Part shown: positions 34,913 to 45,232 of the stretch, one piece after another
How positions within the stretch are numbered: the stretch's first letter is position 1
Layout: each line of letters begins with the position of its first letter
DNA from: Circinella minor
Lineage: Eukaryota > Mucoromycota > Mucoromycetes > Mucorales > Lichtheimiaceae
Assembly: GCA_016758965.1 (NCBI GenBank)
Contig: JAEPRB010000128.1
Location: 51,267 to 115,266 of the forward strand
Direction of reading: 5' to 3'
Length of the DNA: 64,000 nt
Notes under the pieces: model-generated
What the model was told of the DNA's origin: nothing
Databases searched by the model: none
What the model saw: only the letters and a program-made list of their open reading frames with translations
Made by a program: the position numbers and the translations under genes

Positions 34913-37900
34913 ATGGGTGAAATGCTCAGAGATATTCCCGAGTTCTTTGAAACAGAGCTTGGTGAGAGTATTATTGCCAGAACAGATGCTTTAGGTAAAA
35001 AAGAAAAAGAATAATAATACGCGTCTTTTAAAGGAAACCCCCTTTAGGTTTTTTGAAAGAAATATATATATACATATTAACGTGTCTTTTGGAATCACGC
35101 GTATTGTACCTGAAACTTTTTTTTAACATCATCTCATTTATTAACCATATAATTTATTAGGTACATTTCGTGAACTAGGTCCCCCTGACCTTTGTCATAT
35201 CATCAAGACAAACGCAAAGCCCGGTGTACGAGAGGTATATAACAATTCAATCTTACTTTTTTTTTTGTTTCCCCCGACCATTAAACAGAAACCTGCCCCC
35301 ATTCAACTAACTTTATATTCTCATTTATAAAAAAAAATATTAGTTGGGAAGTTACCATTATGTTTCTGGTGTCGACGCTTCGTCATCAGCTACCCTTGCA
35401 GCTTATTTAAACTCTTTAACATATTCTATGGTATTATTAATAATATAAAATAAACCTCGTGAAACATATACCTACATACATATATAAATATATAATAATT
35501 GACAACAATAACAATAACATATATATAGGATGATACACAGTCATGGTTTTCGAAATCAAATGCATGGAGAATTCGTTCTGGAATTTATTGGTATGATTAA
35601 ATTGATTATTATTATTATTATTATTACTATTATCGTTATTTTGATTAAAATAAAATGGGAAAATGAAAATGAAAAAGGATGGAAAAAGAGAGAGAGAAGA
35701 GAGAGAAAGGGGAAGAATGATACAATAAACTAATGATAGTAAAATAAAATAGTTGTTTTAATGCTTTCTCTCGTGTGGATGTTCGTGTCGAAGTTAAGAT
35801 TCCAGGTGGTGTCGAATATTATTTTGTAGATGTGCGTGGTGAAAGGTGATTATCTATTATATATATATTTAATAGTGTAATTATTATATACTTAATCCAA
35901 TCATCATTCATTTATAAATAAATAATAGACATGAAGTAACACAAGCTATTTGGCAAGAAACCTATTTATCCGCAGTTCTTCGTGCAATTCTTTATTCAGA
36001 TGATAGTTATTATCGATTAGCTGGTTATCGTAAAATCGATCCAATCACTAGTTTACATGCTGAAGCCAAGTTCCTTGAAGCTGTTGAAGCATTGTATTGG
36101 AAAGGTATACATACAAAGAAAATAGAATTTAAGATGAGAAAGTGGGGGGGGGGAGTGGATTATTATTATAAAAAAAAATATACTAAAAATATTATATGGA
36201 ATGGGATGGGTGAATATATATTTCTTTAAGGTTGGCAACTTGGTAGTAAACCTGAAATTCAAGTAGCAACTTCAGTTCATAATCATTTAACTGCTGGTGT
36301 TATGAAATACTTTGGTGATAGTTTCCGTTATGGACCCGCAATTGAATTATTTCAAAAACTTCAAAAGAAAGATCCAGAAGTAGGTGCTTTACTTGCTGAA
36401 TCTTATATTGGTGCTAATGAAGAAACCAAAGCAGTGAAAGTTTTATATGAAGATCTTAAATTAGCTTCTTTAAGTTATCCACTTCTTCATGTTCAAGTTG
36501 ATTTCTTACGTAGTAAGGTAATTTAAAATAACTATTTTATTATTATTATTATTACAAATGTAAAAATAAGGATGATTAATATATATATATATATATTTGT
36601 TAGGGTGAATATGATATGGCTTTACAATTAGCAAAATATGCAGTAAATACTACTCCTTCTGAATTTCTTACATGGGCCAAGTTAACTGATGGTGTGTAAT
36701 TTTTACTTTTTTATAATTTTTATCTTGAGTTTATATTTTCTAATCATGTTTATTATTGTTATTAATTGTAAAACAAAAATATTTAGTGTATATTGACATT
36801 GGTGACTATAAAAATGTAATGTATCTTTTTTGTTATTATTCAAAATAGTTATTCATATATGTAGATTTAGTATCTAACGGGGGGGTTCATAGGCTCTTTT
36901 GACATTGAATTCATGTCCCATGTTTACATATAGTGAACGTGATATGCATAGAATGCCTGCACCTCAAAAAACTCATTTACCTATTAAACAAGATATTGTA
37001 AAATCAGGAATTATGGAAGATGATGCTGTTGGTAGAGAAGGCGAGGTAAAAAAAAAAAAAGCTTATTACCATTTTTATTTTTCTCAGTGGAAGGGCAATA
37101 AGGGATTTCATTTTAATCTAATTTGTTTTTTTTTTTATTTATTTAGCCTGATCCCAACTTGTTACGTTTACCAGCACCTGCATTACATGGTACTTTTGCA
37201 AAGGCATATTCATTACTTACTCGATTAGCTGCCAGAATTGGTTGGGATGATTTGTTGAAATGTAGATCAGGTGTATTTGTTATGGAAGAAGAATATCGTA
37301 TTTTAAAAGCCAAAGAAGAAGAACGTAAAACAAGTTTTTCACATCAAAGTTTAAAGACACCAAAAGATTCATCTACACCTTCTGTACAAACAACAACAGA
37401 AGCAAATACTGTTGAACAGACAGAAAAAGAAGAAAAGCAACAGGAGACTGAAGAAGAAACATCTGAAAAGAAGGAAGAAGATAAAGATGAAGAACAAAAT
37501 AATAAAAAAGACGATGAAGAAGCCGAAGTATCTGAAAAGATGGAAAATGTGGATTTGAATGATGAATCAAAATCAACAACAGATTTACCAAAAATGGATG
37601 AACCTTCTTTGGAACGTCCACAACAAGCTGCTGAAGAATCAAAGGTAAATAATAATAATAATAATAAACGAGAGTCTTGTTAATAACTAAAATAAAATAA
37701 AAAAAACTAGGATGGAAAAGAACCTGCAAGTACTGATAAAGATGCAAGCTTTTCATTTGGTAACAAACGTCTTTGTGAAAGATGGTTGGATAATCTTTTT
37801 ATGGTTTTGTATGAAGATTTAAGAGTATATACTTTTTGGAGAACTGAAGCAGCACATTATCGTTCACAACAAATGCCTTATCGAAAGACAGGTACCGAAT

Positions 37901-38424
37901 GGGAACTTTTAGGTGATCTTGCATTAAGACTTTGGCATGAGGTAAAAAATAATATAAAGACAATTAATAGCTTGGATAAAGAAAATAAAAAGAATGATAT
38001 TAATGATTATTTAATTAGAATGAAGCAAGAGAATCTTATGAATTATGTTTAGATCATAAATTTTCTGCAAAGGCATGGATGAAATTATTGGAAATTTATG
38101 CTAAAGAAGGTAATGTTCAAAAAGCATTACTTGCTGCTGTTAAATTGACAGTATATCATGAACGCTGGTATCATGAAATTGTGGTAAGTTATATATTACT
38201 TCTTTAATCTATTTTTGTTTATAATTAAAACTAATATCCATATTATTATTCTTTAGTATCCTACGGAAATAGCTTGTAATTTGAATAAATTAATTCGTAA
38301 AGAAGGTCTTTCCAAGATGCAAAACATTTTAACATCCATGAACCTTCCAAGACCTGTACAATCACTTATAACTCGATATTTTGATTATGGTGAATTATTT
38401 AAGGTTGAAGGTTATGAATTTTAA
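34913..38424 (+). CDS. Exomer cargo adaptor, ChAPs family (Chs5-Arf1-binding protein)
   Basis: Cytosolic adaptor that with Chs5 and Arf1 carries selected cargo such as chitin synthase from the trans-Golgi to the cell surface. About twelve exons. MGEMLRDIPEFFETELG begins the protein; next GPPDLCHIIKTNAKPGVRE, SYHYVSGVDASSSATLAAYL, VKIPGGVEYYFVDVRGER, EVTQAIWQETYLSAVLRAIL and a TPR-type repeat region (GPAIELFQKLQKKDPEVGAL; EYDMALQLAKYAVNTTPSEF). ALLTLNSCPMFTYSERD and HRMPAPQKTHLPI are the diagnostic block of Bch1/Bud7/Chs6. A Glu/Lys/Thr-rich insert (37310-37680) splits the C-terminal half. RLCERWLDNLFMVLYEDLRV and SKMQNILTSMNLPRP close it. No lesion seen. The closest yeast types are Bch1/Bud7, but which one cannot be told. 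Confidence 0.92.
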
Positions 38425-39198
38425 TTCTTTGAATTAAAGATGGAAGGATAAATACTTTATTTTTTCATATATACACATAGTACATCCTCTTCTTTTAATT
38501 ACACTCCACCCTTTTTTATCTTTTGATTATTCACTCTCTTTTTTTTTATTTGTCTACACAACAAGATATACTATACGCAAAATACTTTGTCATATTAATT
38601 TTTTTTTCTATATAAATACGTATGTATTATTATATGAAATTTTTTTTTTACAACAGGTTATAATTTTAATTGTTAATTATGACTGACAAGATGGAATAAA
38701 GCTAGATATACTTGATATTTATATGTAGTTATGTCAAGAATAATATAGTTACTGCTAACTATTACAGTATTAAAGTAAAAAAAAAAATATGGATTATTTA
38801 TTTAATCAATAGATTTACGTACATTTAAATTGTAAATATTTTTGAATTATGATAAAATAGTCAAATAAGAGCGGCAATACATCCACAAACAATGACCCTC
38901 CTATTTATACCCTTTAATTCAAACAAAGCAAATAAACCTGATTGACTCTTGAGTGATTACTTTAATGTTACACGACTATTATGCAACACAGTTTTTATTT
39001 ACTATTTAATATTATATCATTCCATTTCATCAGTAACAGCCATTTTTCAGTCACAAGATACAGTACAACATGCTAACTATGAAATATAAATTAAACAATA
39101 TTATATATACGTAATGTATTCTTTTTTACGTATCTTTCTTTCGTCTTTCTTTTTCACTATTACAGTTTTGATTATTATCGACAAACATATCAAGAAGA
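38425..39198. other. Intergenic, no gene seen
   Basis: AT-rich spacer containing the ChAPs 3' UTR and the promoter of the SNF2-type gene. T runs and no coding frame. Confidence 0.5.
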
Positions 39199-41972
39199 AT
39201 GGTCCTTTGTTATTGTAATAGACAAGCTGTACATTACCCAACGAAAAAACCTGGTCCTAATCAAGGGCGCTACTTTTATACGGTACGTGATATATTTTTT
39301 GTTGCTTTTTGGTTGTCAATAGAAATAATCTATAAAAAAAAGCTCCTTCCGCACTAAAAGAGACATTTTAACATAATATTGGCTATATATTACTATTATA
39401 GTGTGAAATGAAAGCGTGTGGATTTTTTAATTGGGATGATGAAACACCTCGAGCATCTCAGGAATCATTATTAACAAATTATTCATTTTCTGGTACTGTT
39501 AAGAATAAATCTACTAGCGGTAATCCTTTAGTTAAATGTGGTTGTAAGAAATCCGCAAGACATTTTTTTACTAAGAAACTCAATAAAAACCATGGTAGAT
39601 GGTTTTACAACGTACGTTCTCTCTCTTTTTTTTTTAATACTTCTAATCTGTTTAAATATTTTATAGACCTGAGAAGGAAGCAAGGAAGGGATAGTTTTGA
39701 AGAGGATTTGTTAACTGACAAAATTTTTCTATTTTGTAATATATATAATTAAAATTGGGAAAATTATAATACACGTAGTGTCCATTTAACTCTTGCGGAT
39801 TTTTTCTTTGGGATGACGAAACTCCTCGTCAATTAATTGCTCCAGCTTCGAATTTAGAAGGACAGCAACCTGGTACCATTACTGATTCTGCTAATACTAA
39901 ATTATCGGTTCAGTTTTATGTACATTCGTCCTCCCAAATTGCCATGACTTGGTATGGAAATAATGGCAAGAGCAACAAAGGTCAACACGTAGTAGATCTG
40001 ATGAAAAAATTTGCTACATTTGAAAACAATTTATGGGTTATTCCAACAACTAAAAATGCGTATAAAAATGCGATCAAAGTCCTCACCACAGCAGCAGCTA
40101 TACAACAAGAAATACTTTCATTATCATCATCTATTATTATTGGTACATTGTTTGATATACATCCGCTACCTAGTAATGTTGTACACGTTCTTGATGATGA
40201 TGGTGATAATAAAAACAAGGATGATGACGAAGTGAAGAAGCAAGCTGAAAAAGATGGTAGTAATGATGATGATGATGATGATGACAAAGAAGAAGAATTC
40301 AATGAATGTTTAGAAATTGTACAAGATTTAGACCTTTGGAAAGAACTAAAGCCATTTCAACGTGAAGGTGTTAAAAAAGGTATTCGAAATCGAGGTCGTA
40401 TACTTCTCGGTGATGAAATGGGTCTAGGAAAAACTCTAGAGTCTATTGTCATTTCATATGCCTACTTGGATGAATGGCCTGTCCTTGTTATTTGTCCATC
40501 TTCCATTCGAAGGATGTGGGAAAATGAGCTTTTACGTTGGACTGATTTACAAGAAGATGAGATTGGTGTTATTACTCAAGGAGTAGAGATGGGATACCTT
40601 TCGAAAAGAAACAAAATGGACAAAAACTCCTCTACTACATCAAACTATGAAGATAATGTCAAATTAAAAAATAATACTATAAAATTTTGGATAACTAGTT
40701 ATGACTTGGCAACCAAATACATTGATTATATTATTGATGCAGATTTCAAGATTATAATCGCGGATGAATCTCATTTCATTAAAAATCAAACAGTAAGTAG
40801 TAAGAAAAGTTAAAATCTATTTTTGCTAATCCTATGAAAAGAAAGTAAACTTACTTACTTTTTTTTTTTTGGTATGTATATAGGCAAAACGTACTCAAGT
40901 TCTTATTCCTGTTTTACAAAAAGCTAAACGAGCTTTACTTTTAACAGGTACACCTGTACTATCACGACCTATTGAAGTGTTTAGCCAAGTTAGTGCACTT
41001 CGTCCTGATATTTTCAAGTCTCGAGAAGAATTTGGTGAACGTTATTGTGGTGGAGCGGCTGGAACAGATAATTGGGGAAGAGAATACATGGGTTATTATT
41101 TTTGTACAAAAAAAGAGATAGGTTATGCTTCTATGTTATATAACTAACATTTATTATATATAAATAATATTATTTTATGTTATGTATTATTAGGTGTCCA
41201 TCGTTTAAAAGAGCTTTATTTTCTTTTAACAAAAACTGTATTGGTAAGACGGCTCAAGGATGAAGTTGGAGATCAACTACCTTTAAAAACTCGTCAAGTG
41301 ATACTTTTGGATGTGGCAAGTTCAGAAAAAAAGCGTAATAAAATGACAGCAACGACAACAACAGAACCACAACCAGAAACTCGACAAAGTCAAGAAAAAT
41401 TGTCCACGACTACAGATCAAAAAGATATCATCGATAGTACTGATCGTAGAAACGATATGTTACAATGGGTAATAAAGACAGTTTTATAATTTTATCCTTA
41501 TACAATTGGACCTATCTTTTTCAATTTATTATTCATTTTATTATATTACTATTCATCAAAAAAAAAAAAATAGTACTCAGATACTGCAAATGAAAAAGTG
41601 CCCTTAGTTCAAGAATATCTTGATCATTTATTTGAAGGCAATAGTAAATCAAAAATTATTATTTTTGCGTATCATCATGTCATGTTGAATGCTATTGAAC
41701 AATGTGTTTTCAAGAAAAAGGTAAAAAAAAATTATGAACGTGATGGGTATCAATATATTAACGACTTTTTTTTACTTAACCTTATTATAAAGATTCCTTA
41801 TATACGTATTGATGGTACAACAAATCATTCGAAACGACAAGCATTATGTGATGAATATCAATCTCCTAATTCCAAAATAAAAGTTGCAATATTGAGTATA
41901 GCTGTCGCATTTGGACTTACTTTGAGTGCTGCTGATTTAGGTAAGAATACAGCGTTTACGTTTACATAGCAT

Positions 41973-42007
<35 letters not shown>

Positions 42008-42691
42008 ATTCTAACGAACATTGATTATTCATCTATATAATAATATAGTCCTGTTTGCAGAACTCTACTGGCATCCAGCACACTTGTTACAAGCCGAAGA
42101 CCGAGCTCATGTAAATTACTGGTTTCAATAACTTTAGTTTGACATTTTCCTACTGGTATTAATCATGATTATTTATTTATTTATTTTGTTTTATTAGCGA
42201 ATCGGAAGAGTAAATCCTGTCAATGTAGTTTATATTCTTGCAATGGATACTATCGGTAAGAATAACTTTTAGTACTACTATTATTATTATTGCTTCTGAT
42301 GTACTAAGATGGTATTGATAATGCACATTTAATGTAATACCTGATCACTAAAAATAGTTTCCTTTATCGATTATAGACGGGGTTCTTTGGCCGATTTTAA
42401 AACAAAAATTGGAGATTGTAGGAACAACGCTTGGTAAATATATATAATATTTCAATATTGTTGCCTAATGATGTCGTCAACTGTTATTAGTTATTTATCA
42501 TCATATCCCGATTGCTAATAAGCATTAAACATGTTTTTTTATGTTTTATTGAAAATAACATAAAAGATGGAAATGCAAAACGAGTCACCATTGATGAAGA
42601 ATCCTTGTCTACTCCAACATGGGCAGAAGATGAGGAAGATTATATTCTAGTTGAAAATTTTGTTAAAGAAGAGAAAAACAATAATGAATAA
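39199..42691 (+). CDS. SMARCAL1-like SNF2 annealing helicase with two GRF zinc fingers
   Basis: Two GRF-type zinc fingers lie at the N-terminus: CYCNRQAV...GRYFYTCEMKACGFFNWDDE and CGCKKSAR...GRWFYNCPFNSCGFFLWDDE; these bind single-stranded DNA in other proteins. An HARP-like segment and an Asp-rich linker (40190-40300) follow. The SNF2 ATPase shows LKPFQREGVKKGI, LLGDEMGLGKTLESIV (Walker A), VLVICPSSIRRMWENEL, IIADESHFIKN (the DESH box of SMARCAL1/ZRANB3), LLLTGTPVLSRPIEVFSQ, TVLVRRLKDEV, IIIFAYHHVMLNAIE, RIDGTTNHSKRQAL, VAILSIAVAFGLTLSAAD and LLQAEDRAHRIGRVNPVNVV. This group remodels stalled replication forks by reannealing DNA. The C-terminus is acidic. No disrupting mutation seen across about nine exons. 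Confidence 0.9.
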
Positions 42692-43200
42692 TATAGTCAC
42701 TTACAGCAATAATAATGTTCATTTTTTTTTTTGTTTCCAATTAACTATTGTTATGCTTTTATCCCATCCTTTTTTTTTCGTTATCTCCCATTCTACCTAA
42801 CTATCAACTTTTCTACCAAAGCCCTTTTCAATTTTGTAAATTCGGGTGATAATATAATTAGGGCATTTGATTCATAATAAAAATGTACAAAATTTTGAAT
42901 AAATACTAACTCATATATATTTGTGTAGAACTATGCAAAAATAGAAGAACTTCAATAATCAGCCCCGACATGTAAAAAAAGATTGACAGATACCGAAGAT
43001 GCCAAGACAAAGAAAATGTCATCCATTCCTCAATCTTGACAAAATATCTCCTAAACATCATCTTGTAAAATAAACTCAGAACTTATTCCTTTTTTTTATT
43101 CTTTTTTGAACGAAGCGGATATATTAAACTATTACTATAATAATCCTTCAACATGTTTATGGTAGGATTTTGGTTTGTCATTCACTACTTTAATAATAAT

Positions 43201-43252
43201 AGCAAACCGAGCGGCATCGGGGAAAATGTATACCGATCCGCTCGCCGTGTTG
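43201..43252. repeat. GC-rich inverted repeat
   Basis: CGAGCGGCATCGG (43208-43220) is matched by CCGATCCGCTCG (43233-43244) with one bulged base, and the flanks AGCAA/TTGCT continue the pairing. The region is AT-rich otherwise. It could be a small hairpin insertion. Confidence 0.5.
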
Positions 43253-43730
43253 CTGCATTCAATAATATGCATAAATGGAAATTTTTATGCGTACGTAACC
43301 TTAGAATCAATTAAAGCAGCAAATTACATATAGCAACCAATGAATTTCTCACATAACAGTAGTAGCGCACCAAAAGGAGGTACAAGAAAAAGGAGAAACC
43401 CAAAAAAATGCATTCTTGAGTTTTTTTTTTTTTTTTTTTGCAGTATTGTTTTTTGCGATTTCCTACAAAGGGAGAGAGAGATAGGGATGTATATTATTTC
43501 CCAACCACGTGGCAACACAATAATGTGTAAAAAAATACTTATTAGTTCGTACGTAGCACTTTTTGTTTTGTTTCGTAGCAACCACAACATTCCCAAGGCA
43601 TTTGATCCGTATCAATGATAGATAGGGGGTGCCAAAGAATATTTGACAGCTCGTTTTTTCACTTTTTATTTTTATTTTTCATGTCTGAATGGTCTACATT
43701 AGTCCATGTAAAAAGAAGTAGCAAGTATAG

Positions 43731-43758
<28 letters not shown>
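43731..43758 (+). repeat. Poly(T) run of 28
   Basis: Uninterrupted T tract in non-coding DNA. It could be an old poly(A) tail on the minus strand or slippage; no adjoining retroelement was recognised. Confidence 0.8.
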
Positions 43759-43762
<4 letters not shown>

Positions 43763-45156
43763 AAAAAGAATAATTTAGAACACTCTTTTTTCGTTGTGGT
43801 TCTCCCGGTTTTTATTTTGCTCTCAGCCTCCTGTTGAAGGACGAAGTTGTGTGTGACACCCCCCAACCACATCTCTCAATTTTTTTCAGACACGTGATAT
43901 AAGAACACGGGTAATTATGTATCCATTTAACAATGCCAACCATAATAGTAGTGATAATATTATTAACGATAATGATGATTATAAAAATTTTATAATTGAA
44001 TATAATCTTTAAACGTATTTTGATCAAACACATTATATAAAAAAAAAACTTTAACAACGTTTAAGTCTATCATCATAGAATAAAGAGGAGACTATATATA
44101 TAAAAAAAAATGATAAATACTGTATAAAGTTGAATTCGATTAAAAAACAATAATAAATCATCCTTTTTATTCACCTGAATACAAGCTTATAGATTCTCAC
44201 AAAAGAGCAAATTTTTCTATTATCTATTATATCTTACCTTATTTAATCATATTTAACACCCATCGAACGAAAGGCTAATACATCTATCTGTTGTTGCCAT
44301 TGGTCGCTAAAAACTATTACTTCTTGTTCAGCATTGCTTGAAGTAAAGTAGTTGAAGATCTCGGTGTTTGAGAAAATAGCGACATGGTAGGTGTTATTGG
44401 TGAAGATACTTGACAAATTGTGTGGAAAGCTGTGATTAATTTTTTAGACATTATCTAAATGGAACTCTTCAACATCAGCCATCTCACATATCACTCTGAA
44501 CAAAGACATACTAAAACCCAAAGTAAAGTATTGTTGGCGGGTATGACCAGATATCTCTTTCTATTTATTTAGCACTTAATAAGCTCACTTTCTAGTTATT
44601 ATACTATGTCTGCTTTGCCATTCATAGCGTTACAATTATGTGTAGCGCATTGAAAAATGGACATACAAGTATGATATAGAAATGGAGGGAAGGAAAAGTG
44701 AAAAGAAGTCAAAATGGGATATGTGCTGTTAAATATTTTTTAGAATATACAAGTGTAAAATGAAAATGGTGGTGGTAAGAATGAAAAGAAGTAGATGGGA
44801 TATGTAAAATATTTTTTGGAATACAATTATGATATGGAAATCACGGACGAACCAGCACCGAGAGAAGCTATGGATATTATTCCTACAACAGCAATCGACA
44901 CCATTGAATATTAACTCAATTTACATTTGTATTATCTCTAGATCTCTCTGATCCCCGTTCTTTTTTACATCCTACCATATTTAATTTCTTTTCTCCCTAT
45001 ATTGATTCTCTTTTTTGTTTTTTTATTTTTTATTTTTTTTTTTTTGGAATATACAACTATTGTATAAAAATAATCAGCAAGGAATAAATCTAAAAAGGCA
45101 TTGGGGCATATAAAAGTTAAGGAATACAAAGGAGGAGATTATTGATGTAAGAGATT

Positions 45157-45231
<75 letters not shown>
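45157..45231 (-). repeat. (TCA)n run coding poly-Ser
   Basis: About 24 TCA units on the coding strand give an uninterrupted C-terminal Ser tail in copy G, right after a basic nuclear-signal-like stretch. Read in the other frames it gives His or Ile runs. The frame is chosen because it continues the basic tail. Confidence 0.85.

Positions 45232-45232
<1 letters not shown>

Larger units (their letters stand above)
42692..45156. other. 2.4-kb intergenic region
   Basis: Contains a GC-rich inverted repeat (43201-43252), a 28-base T run (43731-43758), two imperfect copies of an approximately 50-base unit near 44700-44750 and 44780-44826, and an orphan open frame on the minus strand around 44.25-44.5 kb that I could not assign. 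No supported gene. Confidence 0.4.

Noticed and set aside
43731..43758. Poly(A) tail of a retrotransposon (poly-T on the plus strand)
   Set aside because: No reverse transcriptase, RNase H or SINE-like promoter boxes nearby; slippage explains it as well.
43891..43896. CACGTG box as a Pho4-type site
   Set aside because: It lies far from the cyclin and phosphatase genes, and one hexamer is expected by chance.
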